A stretch of DNA of 64,000 bases from Phalacrocorax aristotelis (lineage: Eukaryota; Chordata; Aves; Suliformes; Phalacrocoracidae). The translations under genes were made by a program, and so were the position numbers. Shown in pieces: positions 1-13,900 of this stretch. The DNA is taken from assembly GCF_949628215.1 (NCBI RefSeq), contig NC_134297.1:3348001-3412000 (forward strand). Direction: 5' to 3'. The number at the start of each line of letters is the position of its first letter. Within the stretch, counting starts at the first letter, position 1. The notes under the pieces are model-generated. The model saw only the letters and a program-made list of their open reading frames with translations, had not been told where the DNA came from and made no database searches.

Positions 1-3000
1 TCTCGCTTAGTTTAGATTAGCTTGCTGCATGAAGTGCCAGTGAGCAAGTGCGTGTGTTGGGGGTGAAAGGAAAGCAGCTTGTTTCACTTCACCATAAACA
101 ATCACAAACAAACACAGTTCCTCCGGGACTGGATTTATCTGTTGCTGAGCCAACGTGGCGGAAGGAAAACAGTGGTCCCACTTTACCCAAACTCAGCATT
201 TTCCTCTCTGCCCCGTGCTGTCACCCCATCTCTCCCACAGCCACCCAGTTCCCCACTTCCATCTCTGCCCTGTCTGCTCCTTCATCTCCATGTCTTGGGA
301 ATCTGCCACTGCCAAAGGAGGTTGGCTGGGCTGCTCTCCCATCCTCTTTGCCAGGTTATGTGATGCGTGTAGCATATCCTACCACAATACATCCTTTCCC
401 CTGCAGTATGAAAAAGCCATGTGCATGTCAGTGACCCCACTGGTGTGAAGCTGGACTGAATATCCCTCAATGCTACCCTGCTCCCACTGCCCCTACTTCA
501 ATGCCAGCTATCTGGCTGTTTGCTCATCGGATGCTCCTCTGTATTCCTCCTCTATTTCCCCCAGAAGGAAGATCCCCCTCTTCAGGCTGTTATAAAACTT
601 GACCTTTCCAGTTATGCTAGCTATGCATCATCCCCAGCCCAGGCAACCCAGGCACCAGATAAAGGGCCACTTTATTCCCTCCCTGTCTCACTCCTACTCC
701 CAGCTCTGGCCCACATGGTTCTTTCTGTTTGGCAGTAGTGGGATCTCACTAACAATATGGGTTTTTTTCCTCTTGTAGAGTGAGAGGCTGGTTTTGCAGC
801 CAAGTCTGTAGGTGCGGAAAAAAGAGGCCTTTTCCTTTGAATGCCGGGTAACTTCTTTTGGAGCTGCCTCAGGGAAAACAAATCTCAGTTTCTTCTTTTT
901 GGGGGGAGAACACAGGGAGGTGTAAACACCGCAGCAACCACTTTTCTTTCTCCTGCTCCTCCTCATCGTTCTGCTCCCTGCTCCTAAATACTCTGGGAAG
1001 GCAGTGCTCTTCCTGCTCCCGGTGTCCTGGGATGGACTGCAGGTGTTCAGGCAAGACAGGGAAGCCCCAGACGGATGTTGTGTGTCCAGAGTGGTTTTGC
1101 TGGGCATTACACTGAAGTCAAGGTCATTGCAGCTGTGATCTCCCAAGAGGCTCAAGGAGAAGAACAAGGTCTTCTCCAGCGTGAAGTGCTGGTGTCAGTG
1201 GGGGTTTGGCAGGGTGCATGGGGAAAGGGGTACAGGGGCAATGTCACAAAGCTCAGAGCTCTCGGCTCAGGCTTTGTGAGGCGGTTGTGCTTGTTTGGTT
1301 TCCTTTTACCTCCTTTTACCCCCACAGTGCTTTTTCTCCCTCCTCCAATGGAGTTACTGCAGCTGGATCACAGCAGGCAGTTTTCATTCTCTGTTAATGA
1401 GAAACTTCTGCACTTTGTCCCTTGAAACAGAGCCATATTTGCCACGTGATTGTGGGGAAGGGCTCCAGCTAAGGTTACGGCGAGAAAGAGAGGCGAAGGG
1501 ATAAGCTACCTCCCCTCATACATGTGGTTCCTATGCCAGGGGCTGAGCTTGGTGGTAGAAAGGCACCAGCTGAGAGCCAGTTGCTGGGGGAATCAAAGCC
1601 TGGCTGGCCTCACCCTGCTGACCCTGTGCTGACTCAGTGGGCTGTCTGAATCTTTTCATACCAGAGAACAGGATTTCATCCCCCTACACTTCCCACCTCC
1701 CCCATCTCCATCCTCAGCTGTGATTAGCACGCAAGAGGCTACATGCATGTACCAGCCTCCGCACTCCCATAAACATGAATCATAAACCAGTGGGATGGTT
1801 TCCTGGAGCTGGGGAATAGGGGTCATTCCTCATCTCCTGGTACAGCTGGGCTGGCCTCTTCCCACGGGAGCAGCTTTTTTGGTCAGGACCAGGGAAACCC
1901 CCAGTGTTGATCAGCTGGGGCAACTAGCAGGGGTGTCACTGAGAAGGAAGGGGAGATTTCTTTTCCACAACCCGGCTTTCCTGCCAATGGCACCACAAAC
2001 CTGCTTGGCAACACCAGGGGTGTAGCTTTCCCTACTAATCTAGCCCCCTGTTGCAAAAGCATTTTCTGAGCATGCTTGCAGGGAGTGGGGCCCCCCTGTG
2101 CATCACGTCAGGGTACAGCATGTGCTCCCTGAGTTTCTGCTCTCTTTCCTCTGCTCTGAACAGGCAGAGCACAAAGTGCCAGGCTCTGCCTCCCTCCTGC
2201 CGTGGTTAGTGCCTCTTATCTCAAACAAAAGGTATCTCTCTTCTCACTAATACAGACAAGAGTGCCCTGACCCTATTGTGGCTCCATCCCAGTCAGGGAT
2301 TCTTGTTCTCTTCCAATCCTGCCCCAAAAGCTGTGAAGGGAAAATAATGTGATTTCTCTTGCAGCACTAAGAGCCTTTCAATTAATTCTGGGCTGCAGAC
2401 TTCCGTGCAGCAGTGTCCCAGAAACAGCATAATGTATTATCTCAGGCCTGGTGTGCTCGGTGACTCGTGGGCTGCCCAGCCTGGAACTGGTTAGCAGGGC
2501 AGCTGCAAGTAGGACCACCTTGTTTTGTCCTTAGCCAAGCTCTGAGCTTCATGTCACAGTACGCTGGGCAAACAGAGGGGACTTCCCAGTCTTCCCAGTC
2601 TTCCCAGCAGTAGCTCTGCCTTACTCCATCTCTCATGCTCCCTTTCTGTTTTCTTTCTTGCTGGGCTCTGGTTTTCTCCACAGCATGACTGAAAGACATA
2701 CCCCAGACTCCTGAGTAACAGCTTGAGCTAAACCCCTTCAGACTTTGGGGTATTTGAAATCCAGAGCCTAGTTCTTTCCTAAGGGAGGGTTGGGAGCTCA
2801 GGGATTTGGGAACAGGTAGCTTCTCAGAAGATGCTGTTGATTTCTCCCACATGCCACAGAAAGGGAAGGCAGAAGTATCTGGCCTTTGATGTACCAGAGG
2901 GAAGAAAAATCTTCCCAGCTCTGAAGACTTGTCAGCTTTTGCATTCCTGCTTTCCCCACCTCCTTAGTTGGAGGGCAAATGGGGGAAGGCAAACCAACAG

Positions 3001-5684
3001 GAAACTCTCAGACAGCTGTGATTTTTCACCAGAATCCAAGAAACTGTCTGAGCTCAGCAGCTGCGCTCAGAGCTGGGTCATTAAAGTGATACAGCAGCTT
3101 GGCTGAGCTGTAGGGAAGGAGAGCTTCCCAGCATGCGGGGGGGCTCTGGGAGCAGGGGTGAGGGAGAGAAAACCGGAGAAGGACCTTGGAAAGACCTCCT
3201 AGGAAGATGGAAAATATTCCTCTAAAGTCCTGGTACTGTGCCCAGCTGGTGAGATGCTGTGGTTTTTAGCCGCCATTCTGGGATCGGGATGGTGAGGGTG
3301 TAAAGGGTTACCTGGAAGAGTTAGGTTTCCTTTGCTGGCCTTGTGCTTCTCACGCTTTATCAGGCCCTCAGCAGGGACTGAGGCTAGGCAAGGACGGGAG
3401 ATATTCTTATTTGTTTTTTTTTGCTCCATTCCCCAAACGCCACATCAGCAGCAAGCTGCAAGCTGCAGGGTGACCTCAATGAGGAACAGATTGTCCCTTG
3501 GCCTGCCTCCATCTTGCTGCCTGTGGGGGCATCAGGCAGGAGGACCTTGAGCTGGAAAGATAGAGACGAGGGAGGGTGGACTGTTTCCAGGAGCCACACG
3601 TTGGGATAACGGCACCCGGGAGCTGGAGCCAAAGCAGCAGCAGGGTTTGGGAGCTGCAGGAGGGACTGCAGGAACTGGCACAGGGGCGATTTCTTTCCAT
3701 CATCTCTAGTTTGATGGCTTATTGGCAGCACCCAGCAAAGATTTACAACAAGCGTTAGTCAAGAGCTGTGATCAGTGTGTGAAGCTAGCACGACAAACTG
3801 GACCTGAACCAGCTCTCCCTCTCCTCCACTGAGGCCCACAGTGTGGGGTGACTGCTGCCAGCTTCACTTCAGAAAGCTGGGGGGAGGTGACACCCCTCCT
3901 GGGCCCTGTAGGTGCATTGCTAAGGCCTTGCTGCACAGGAGCTTGCAGCCTTCCCTGGGGAGGAAGGAAAGGTGAACCTTGGGAAGGCAAAGATGCCTTC
4001 CCAAGCAGACACAGAGCAGCCCTTGCCCCCAGGTAAGATAGAGCAGCCTCTGCATTGTTCTAACTTACACTCAACTGTTCTGTTGTCCCCAGGGTCAGAG
4101 GCAAACAGTGTGGCTCCAGGAGGGAAGATGGCAGCCTTCTCCTTTGCCAGGCAGGGCTGGAAGCAGGATGGCTGCAGAGCCTTCACCACAAGCAGCACAG
4201 GCTGTGCAGGCAGAAGATGTCACCCAAAGGAGGTCCTCACCCTTTTAAAGGTGATAGATATCACTGCCAGACTCCTTGTGTGGCCAAGGTCCTCTCTTCC
4301 TCTTTTTTGACTGTATCCCTCATTTCTGAGATCAAGAGTTCTGAGTATAAGCTGTGCTACCCTGGCTCCCAGAGCTAGCCACCACCCCAGCTCCTTCACA
4401 GGAACCTAACTGGACCTTGTACCTAGTCCACTCTAGATTCGTCAAGCCTGGCTTTTGAGTTTTGGTTTAATTTCTTGACAGTCTACCAAGTTTCTCTGTT
4501 TTTATCTTGTCAAAGCCACCTCTCCAGGTTGGTAATAATTTCATCACTTACTACATTTATTGCAGCAAGACCTGGGCTTCTCAGGTAAGTGCCAGGATCT
4601 CACTGGCCAGGTGCTGTCAACAGGCAGCACAAAGATAGAGCCCCAACTGCAGAAGTACTTGACCATGAGTAAAATCTTGTTTGTCCTTCTTCAAACATCG
4701 CAACCCCATCTTCTACCCTGCTATAACAACCAGCGATGTTCCCTATCCTAAATCAGTCCCCATCATTTTTCAAAGCATGCTAGGTTATCTAAGATAACAC
4801 GTGGTGCACAATGCACTGAGGTGCCTTCACCGTGTTTCAGGCTGGTCTGGACAGCATTCATCCTCCCGTAGCCACCAGAAATTTTTAGTGACAGTACAGA
4901 GTGTTTTGTGGCTTTGCGGCTTTTGTTTGCTGATTGTATCACCATGATTATTTCAGCGTCTGTATTCAACACTGATTGCAGCCACCTCAGCAAAAGAACA
5001 GGATGAGAAACAGCCTGGTTGTGAATCTCGACTAAGTCCCAGGGCTGGATCCAGCTTGCATTTGCACTATGTGAAATCCCCAGAGCCGGGTCCCGGCGCC
5101 CATGCTCACAGGGACTAGCGCTGTCCCTCACGTCTGATTTCAGGGTAGGACTAGTTGCAGAGGCAAGATCCTTCTCAGTGTAAAATTATACAAATCTATC
5201 ACAGAGTGATAACTTTAGTGACCCGTATGATTTACTCCTTCACGATAGACCATAGCTGAGGACTATTGCTGTTCTCAAATAATTGGAAGAGTTACCAACA
5301 GCCAAAGGAAAATAACGCTGTGGGAACCAGGGCTCTCGGGAGTTCATTCTGGATTTGGTGTGTAACTTCTAGCTGTTAGTCACCAGACCTAATTTCCAAT
5401 TTCCAGCTCCTTTGTTAATTTCAAGTGTCACTTCTCATTCCTTCCAGCCTGGCCTAAATCAGTCTTGAATTTTGGTGATGCTGAATGTCTGCCCACCACC
5501 TTGATTCTAGGTAATGAGCTCTGTGAGGTTTTGCTGGAGGCATCTTAAATAGAGGTGTAGTACAAACAGCTCTGGTAAGGGTGCTTATTCTGTCACTCTC
5601 CCCTGGACATCTCCACTGCTTAACCCAGTTTCAAGCTGATCCCCATGGTTAGATACCTTTCCCTCTGGCTCCAATGACAAGAAA
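1..5684. other. Intergenic region, no gene recognised
   Basis: Upstream flank of OAF. In mammals TRIM29 lies on this side, but I see no TRIM29-like exon (B-box or coiled-coil coding) on either strand. Open frames here are short, lack recognisable domains and mostly begin at non-ATG codons. A minor feature is three tandem copies of a 9-bp unit (CTTCCCAGT) at 2,582-2,608. No RNA gene is recognised. Confidence 0.6.
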
Positions 5685-5777
5685 AGAATAAGAATAAGAA
5701 TAAGAATAAGAATAAGAATAAGAATAAGAATAAGAATAAGAATAAGAATAAGAATAAGAATAAGAATAAGAATAAGA
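5685..5777. repeat. (AATAAG)n hexanucleotide microsatellite
   Basis: About 15.5 nearly perfect copies of the hexamer AATAAG (purine/T only on this strand). The purity suggests a recent, probably length-polymorphic expansion. Flanking sequence is ordinary intergenic DNA. Confidence 0.97.
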
Positions 5778-7469
5778 CAGGACAGAATAGGTTTACAAGA
5801 CTATTTCCAGTGCACCCTAAGGCCAGGTAAGATTAGGTGACAGAATGCAATGTATCTATCCATAGATGAACTGAATAGTCATTTTGGTTAACTTGGGGGG
5901 TGGGGGGAGGGCAGGGTTTAGAGCTCTTTGATTCAGTGGGCCTGTCAGTCCAACAGACTGCCTAATTTTGCATTAATGTTCCAGGAAAGCATAGGAAACA
6001 TTTCCAGCTAAATCTGCAAGAAAAATATTTGCATTTCCCTTCAGGCTGATTTCTAACCTAGATTGTTGGGGTTGAGGGTTTTGGGAGGGGGTTGCTGCTT
6101 TTCAGTAAGTTTCCACAAAATAGATACTTTCCTTTACTCTGAAAAATGAAATTCAGACCACTGCAGATGCTCAAATGCCAAATGACTTTCAAGCACGAGA
6201 AAATTTTGAATCCGTAAGTACAAAACATATGGCACTTTGCTTTGGAATAGGTTTGGAAGGGAAAAGCTCAGTTATAAAGCTGAACAGAGGACGCTTTATT
6301 ATTCAGAATGAAAAGAAAGCACTTGCTTTTAGCTAAAGGAAGACAGAATTTTGAGCAGATCTGACTATTTTCCAACACAGATCTTTTCCAAAGACAAGCA
6401 ACAGTCTTATTAATTACTTGTATTGTAGGCATATTAGGTCAATTATGAAATCACTTAAGTGAAAACCAAGAGATCCTTAGGCATTCATTTTATGTGAAAG
6501 CGGCTGAAAATGGAAACAACCCATGACATTTTTCCAGTTTAAGAGAAAAATATTTACTGCTGACTCCCTCTGTGAACACAGAAGATTCGGGACAGTTCTG
6601 CCTTTAGACATGGGAGGCGAAAGGGGAAGGAGGGGTTCGCTGCTCATAACTGAAGTAAAAAAAAAATCCCAAAAAACTTAATTTTCTTTTTTTGTTGCTT
6701 CACTGTATACCAGAAAGTTTGAAATGGAAATGAGCCTCCCTGGGGAATAAATTTCAGACGGGACTGTGCTGGCTGCCTCTGTTCTTGTCCCCTTGTCTGT
6801 AGGGGAGTGGGACCCCGCTGGAGGTTAGGGGAGAGGGTGAAGCCACTAACCACCTGACAGCTCATCCCTCCTGCTGCATTAACGGCTCTGGAGTGTTGGT
6901 CCCACTGCTGCTGGCATCACTGCACCCTGCGAAGGATGGCTAAAATGTGCCTAACCTTTTGCTTCAGCTTTCAATTGATTCCAATCTCTCTTAACTGCTT
7001 TGAGAATTGACCCTGACTCTCCCAGCCCACATTGCTGCGTCAGGTCCAATAGAGTCAGAGGAGTGCGCTCAGCCGTGTAGGGAATTATGCTCGTTCCCAT
7101 GAACTCCTGCTTAACTGAGTATCCCCCACAGCTCCCAGGACCTTGGGTTGGAAGGCTCTGGGGTTCCCCTGAGCAGTGCTGTCGTTATCTTCACTACGTT
7201 ACTTTCACCCTGTGCAAACATCCCCATTTTGCTTTCTTGCTATTTGTGTAACATGGGTCAAGTGTGACTGTGACTCAGTGTTGTACTAAAAGAGCAGCTT
7301 TCCTGACCCCCTCTGCAACTGGAGATTGCCCTGAAGCACAGCACCTAATTAACTTTGTTTTATTCTTTGTAGCTGCAGGTGATTTTATTGCTCAGAAACC
7401 TGTCCTGGGCCCTCTCTTCAGCTGTTCTCATCTTCTGTGGGCCATGATTCTTTTTGAAATGTCCATTTT

Positions 7470-7740
7470 ATAAATCACTTTAATTGGTTTTATATCATTG
7501 TGTTATATCACTTGATTTAGGTTTCAGATCACTTCCATTACATCTTATATATTGCTTTGATTTTATTTATGGTGTTTCTAGTGCATTTGCATTGCTTTCC
7601 TTAGATGGGTATGATTTTGGCTAGATTTACAGTGTATTTCTTCAGTTAGATTTATATCACTTTAATTAGATTTATATCCCTTTAGAATTTGAGGGTTTCA
7701 CTTAGATTTACAATATCTCTGTACTAGGCTTGTCTTGCAT
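7470..7740. repeat. Degenerate ~20-bp AT-rich tandem repeat (old minisatellite)
   Basis: A T-rich block is built from diverged units approximating GATTTATATCACTTTAATTA. The clearest adjacent units lie near 7,650-7,690, with decayed ones on both sides, for example variants of TTATATCACTTGATTTAGG near 7,505. About a dozen units can be traced by eye. The unit boundaries are my reading, not a computed alignment. Confidence 0.6.
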
Positions 7741-7863
7741 TGGAGATTCACATCCTTTTTCTTTTGAAGGATATTGTTTAACTTAACACTGATGTTGCTT
7801 TATCTAGACTTTGGTCAGCCTCCCAGTTAGATATATGAAGCCAGAACTCACTGCCTGTTCCAC

Positions 7864-7902
7864 ACCCCACTTCCCCCCACCCCCCCCATCCCCCCACCCC
7901 CT
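7864..7902 (-). repeat. C-rich simple tract, G-quadruplex-capable on the minus strand
   Basis: Four or more runs of 4-8 C separated by one or two bases (CCAC, CAT spacers). The complementary strand therefore has at least four G runs with short loops, satisfying the usual intramolecular G-quadruplex pattern. No gene is adjacent. Confidence 0.8.
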
Positions 7903-10900
7903 GCCTAATTTCCAGCATAAACTCTACTGATTTAAATTAACCTCTTCCAAGCCAACACCAGCAGGAATGTAGTAGAGATCATGTCACTTACTGGATTCCT
8001 CAGAATACCCAGTGGGAGTCCAGTTATTGAGATACCACATTTACTCCTTTCTTTCCTGTATGCTAAATATCACACCATCATAGGGAAGCTGAGCACACTC
8101 TCCGAGCATGACAGAGGGCCAGGACTGTAGTGTCCCAGGAGGCAAGACTCTCGGATCAGTGTCCTGTTGGGTGATGTAGGCTCCAAACTGGGTTTTCCCT
8201 GTCCAAGCAAGCGTCCTAAGCACGAAGCAACTGGGTGTCGAGGGAGCAGCAGCATTTCCCTCTCCACTTTAATTTTTCCAGGAAAATAATCAAATATCTT
8301 AAGGAGAGCTCAGAGCTGGCAATCTCAGGCACATAGCAGCACCTTCTTCCTCAGCATTTCATTCTTGCTGCTGTCCCCAAGACCACAACTGTGCAAAGGG
8401 GGCAGGCACCTATGCCCTGTCTGTGGTGAGTCCATGCCCCTTCACTCCTCGTTTTGAGCTGAAGTCTTGCAGGACATGAAATTCCAATGCAAGAGCCTGT
8501 CCCTCAACACCCTGGCCAAGACCACAGCAGGAGGAAAGCAGCAGTGCTCTGAAAAGCCACTCTTCCAGTTAATAGTCACAGAGGAACTGGCTTTGTATGT
8601 CCTGCCCAGCTCTGATCACATCAGCATAAGAAATCAGCTAGAAGAGACCTAAATCCACGTGCTTCAGGGCAAAAGCCAACCTCTGATTGAGAGAGGTCGG
8701 TAGATGTCCCTGAGGGCTGTTATTTCAGATGTTCACAGCAGGATATTCCGTTGCTTTCCCAGAAACATGTGATTCGGGGCTCTGTTGGGGGGCAGGAGAG
8801 TGGGCCAAGTGGACCACTGCTCCCAGAACTTACCCAGTTTTATCTGTAAACCCACTAAGGGCCTGAGCTGATGGACCTTAATTTCTATTAAGTTTTTCAG
8901 CCATCAGCACTCAGTTTGGCAGGGGTGGTGGCTGCGCTCACTCAGAGGTCTCACACAGACAAAACCAACCTCCTGAATCTCCTCTTTCCCAAAACGCTAC
9001 ATGACACTGGAGTTTACTGTGTGTCCCGAGATATTAAAAGCTTATGAGACGTGCCATTCATAGAGCTGTAGCATTAGGGTACCTTGGGCTTGGCTGTGTG
9101 AGATACCTGCCAACCAAAGAACAGCCTGTCAGCAGTGCAGAGGGTTGCACATGCTCCCCACCCCTCGAAATGGCAGGAAGGTTTCCCTTCTGCTCACCGT
9201 GATCGCTGCAGGGCAGCAGCTTTCATGGGGCAGTTCCAGAAGACTTTTGCAGTGGGTTTGAATTCCTGTATTTGTGCGGCATTTGGGAGCCCATGTCAAA
9301 CAGGCCAAGAGCCGGGTTCAGGAAACAAAAAGAAAAAAGTTTTTCACCTACCTATGCCTTTGTCCTGCCCTGTCTTTATCTCTCTCTGGCCTCCCCCTCC
9401 TTGTGTTTATTCCCTCTGTGAACAGGACAAACCCTATGAGGCATGAAGCACTGAGGGAGGCAAGGAATGTGTTACAGAAAGCCTGTTGTTTGATAGTTGA
9501 ATCCAGATGTTAAGGGAAGAGGCAGAGTTGTGTGAGCGCGGTGGAAAAAGGCTGGAGCAGGAGAAAGTAAGGGGCACCAAGCCTGCCCTGCATTTAGCCC
9601 AGTTAAACTCAAAAGGGATGCGGATTTGGCTCCTGAGGTACAATTCTGTTCTGCCCCCAGCAGAGGACAGAAGCTGGAAGGGAAAAAGGGAAGCTGCCCC
9701 AGATCTTCAGTGTAAGAGAAGGGCTGACCCGCAAAAACTACTAAATCCTACTCTCCTATTCCAGTGTGATATATTTGGCCCACACCAAGAGGCATCTTTT
9801 GCAGAAGGCACCCACAGCCAGTGCTTAGTCGTGAGCCTGCTTCACAAAAGCAGCTATTAGTCATGTAAGGAGCTGTAGGACAGTGTTAGCCACAAGGATG
9901 ATTTTCCAAGCATTTCCTAGTAGCTCCCAATTCTCCACCATCAGCATGAACTCTGAAGCCTCTCCTTCAGACAGACCAGACTTTTCCATGTGATCCTTCC
10001 AGCTTTCGTGCCCTTTCTAAGGAAGGGCATCCCACGTCTTGAATAGTCTTAGTGAATGGTCCCCACCAGCTCCCATGGTTCAGGATTTCTCTTTTAGGGC
10101 CTCAGGTCCCCTGTGAGGGATCCTCATCTGTATTGCATAGTGTGGCTTCAAGGGTATTATTTTTGTGGCATTTCCCTATTCCACCCTAGCTGTGAACCAG
10201 GTCACACAGACCACGGTGGGAGCAGCCTCATGCTCTCAAGTCTCTTCCCATGAATTTACCCCTCCTGCACACACCAAGAACCACTCCCGCTGCTCTCCTC
10301 CCCCTTTCGTCTGCTTTTCTCATCTTCCCTGCAGCTGTATCCAGCCTCTGCATAAATAAGCATGGTATCTCAATTAATGTGCATCTAATCAGGACATCAG
10401 CATCTCTGGAAGAGAGAGTCTGCATCGGCTATAGAGGTTGAGCACTCAGTTAACCTCCCAGTACTCTGCCACTGGGGCCTGTTCATTTAATTACACCCAG
10501 GCTGCTGTACTCCTCAACCTTTTAATTGCCCAGGACAGAGAATAGGGTGGTAAACAGGTCAGAGATAAAGCATTGTTTTAAGACAGTAAAGCTGGTTTAA
10601 ACACCATACAGAAGCTTGTTTATGTAATTGCCAAGAAAAGGAGGGCATTCAGGAGGGGCGGCAGGGAACGCTCAAAAGTGATGCTGAATAGTTTTAATTA
10701 ATGAAAAATTACTTGAACCTGATTCCCTTCTGTAACAATAAGATCTCTAGTGAACACCACAACACAAATCCTTTCCCAGAGTTTCAGATCAAGCCATAGG
10801 TCCTCTGTAGTAATATTCCTGATAATAGCTGGGATTTAGCCAACAAATTGGGGGGCTGGGAAAGTGTAAAAAAAAAAAATCCAATTAACTCTCCCAGAGC

Positions 10901-13900
10901 TCTGTTAGTTCTGCAGTGCTGTGAACAATAGTAAAAAGCTGGTTTTTATGTGTTCAGATCCCCAAAATAGTTGCCCTGATTGAATCCTTCAAAAAGCATT
11001 GATGATTCTTTCATGTAGCTTTAGAAGTAGAGTTTGGCATGAAAATGAAGGATGGAAGATTAAAGAGATCAAGGCAGAACATTTGGGTCTGATCCCTGAC
11101 CTCAGTTACACCAGTTTTAGCTGAGGTTAATACCAGCATAAATGAGAAGCTCAGGGACTGAACAGGCAGCAAAACTTGTTCTTGGTTGATTTTCGTGTCA
11201 AAGACTTAGATCTGTCACACTGTTCTGGACAACTACTGAGTGGGTTCTCAGAGCACAACCAAAAGTCTGTTTTTCCTTCCCCCTGCCTTCACATTACTGC
11301 CCTAAACTCTGTGCAACCAGTTAGCCGAAGTGTTGGAAGAAGTCTGCCTGGCTCTCAGTGTGTGCACACAGAGCTCTCCTCAGTCCACCAAGGGGAAATA
11401 AACCTGATGAGGCCAGGGCAGGGGATGGAAAGCCTTAGTAAACCACAGATAAGCTGCCCAGTAAAGGCTGGGAGAGAGGATGGCTCTCAGGATCTGCTGG
11501 CTGGGTTAGCAATCTGATTGGGGCACAAAACCTGCAACTGCAGTGACAGGATGTTTCCTGGGGTTCTGTTCAGCCCTGCAGCCTCTGAGATGAGTTAGCT
11601 GTGTAGTGTTTTCCCTGCTGAAAGTGCTACAGAAAGGACCTGCAGAGCTGTGAGTAGCTCCCAGAGAAATGCATCACTTCCAGGAGCACAGGGGAGGCTT
11701 CTCAAGCCCCTGTTCTACCTCTATCCAAAAGCACATCATTCTTCCCAGCTTCATAAGGGTTAGGGTCTTGCTTTTTCCCATTGTGGTTTGTGGGTAATCC
11801 TGGTCCGTTATAAGTGAGCATAATTTAGTATTAAGCCTCTTGCATTGACAAAATGGGTGTATGCACCAGCTTTGATGCTTGCTCCATTCATCTCCTCCAT
11901 GCCTTAACCGGGCAAGGGTGTTGTGTACAGTTCATTAGACACAGCCCAATAAATCACCCTGAAAGAAACATGCCTCGATATCAGTGCTTTGTTTGAGCTC
12001 TGGCTTGTAGGCAGCTTGGTGCTGGGGCCCTGAGCACACCAGCAGGCGCTAATTGCCCCAAAGAGCCTCACCTGGGCTTCAGCCCACACACTCCTTTCCC
12101 ACTGGCCCCACAGCCCTTCTCCGAGCTGGTTGCTTGGAGCACCCAGAGAGGGGCTGCCCCACCAAAGATGAGCAGAGTGGGATAAGGCTGTATCTTTGCC
12201 AACACAGGCATGATCCTGGGCAGGGTGAGCAGAGGAGTCTTGATGGGGATAACTGGCTCAGCCAACAGTCCAGTGAGCACCGGGCAAGTGTGAGATGGTA
12301 AGTCAGGTCTAGGGTCATGCTGAGGAGACAAGTCAAGCTGAAGAGGTCCTGCGTGTAGTGGAGTTCAGGCAAGGGCTGGGGACCAGGGTCTTTGCTGAAA
12401 AGGAAGGTCTGAGGCTTGACATTTAATGCTTGGTGCTCTTAGGACCCTAGCAGTTAGGTGTGGAACAGACTTTCTGAAGGTGTCCTGCTGGGATATGTGC
12501 CTTCCCCGAGAGCCAGGGCTTCCTAGTTGCTTCGTGGCTTCTGCACTGAATTTATGTTCAACAGAGTGCATGATACTACAGGCAAAAGCAACTTGAAATG
12601 GCAAATGAGGCTGTTTTGAAGAAGGAGAGACAATTTGTTGGAGCTAGAGCTTCTTGGAAACCACTGTTATTGTTGATTCGCAGTCTGAGGGGAGCCACAC
12701 TGGCAGCGGTAAAGCTTGTTTCTGCAACAGCAGAGTTGTGTGGGACTAAGATCAGCTGAGATCTGGAAGAGGTGTGGTGCTGCACCTGCATGAAGTCCCC
12801 TGCAGCCCTCCAGGCAGGGCTCACTTTCTCCCTGCTGCTCTGCAGAAGAGGATGGGAGGTGTGTCTCTTGCCCCACCAAAGGCGAGGGATGCAGAGGAAC
12901 TGCTGGCAGCAGAGCAGTTCTCAGCAAGCTGCTCTTCCCACTGCCTAGCCTTGCACAGCCCAGCTCCCTGCTGAATTACTGAGATTGTTTCTTAGAATAA
13001 ACAGCTCATTCACAACAAACGTCTTCACGCTTTGATGTATTGGTGGTACTGTTGTTGTGGTGTTTTAAATACCTTGGTTTCATGCTCATAAGAAGAAAAC
13101 TGGCCACAGAGCCTTACTGTAAGTTGATGAGAAAGTAGCAGTAATTATTGCTCTCCCTTCCATGGGAGGGTAAACTTAAGATGCTAATGGCCTCTAGAGT
13201 ATTGACTGATTACTCATATTGGGGTGAAACTGCAAAGGGAAAGGGCCTTCGTTCTCTTTGGTCTTAAATGCTCCTGTGTTCAGGGGGTTGGGCAGGAAGC
13301 ATCCTAGACAGCGTAAGAGATAGTTGCAGCAGTCTGACTTTGGACTAAAAGGGGAAAGGATGACTGGGGGCAGGGGGGAGAGAGCAGATGTATTCCTGGA
13401 ATGGATGAAGGGAGAAGATGGTGCAGATATTTATGCATCATCCAGCTTGACAGCATGCATGCAACAGCAAGTGGGTGGTAAGTGGTAAAGACAGGGTGGC
13501 TGCAAACGTTTTTGTTTGCCTGCTAAATTTGCACGTGGGGAAGGCAGGGGTCTTGCAAGCAGTTTACCCACCGAGCCTTGTGTGGGATGGTATAGGACTT
13601 CTCATGCTCTTTACTTCTATTTTTCCCTTGCTTGCTAAGGCTCTAAGCTTTTACAGCAAGGGCTGTCTTTGAGTCCAGATCTTAGTGGGCACTGATCCCT
13701 TCCTGGTTTTCCAAGGTGCCGATGTGATCCTGAGCTTCTGTAAATGAAGTTCTGAGGTGAGGAAGAGGGAATGAACATTTGTAGCTTGGCCAAATATTAG
13801 TGGTTTTCCCCAGGGATGACAAAGGATGCATCTAAGGCACCAAGGCAAAGCCCATGTCAGTTTGTAAACCCTGCTCCAACACGCTGCCCTGCTGGAACTT

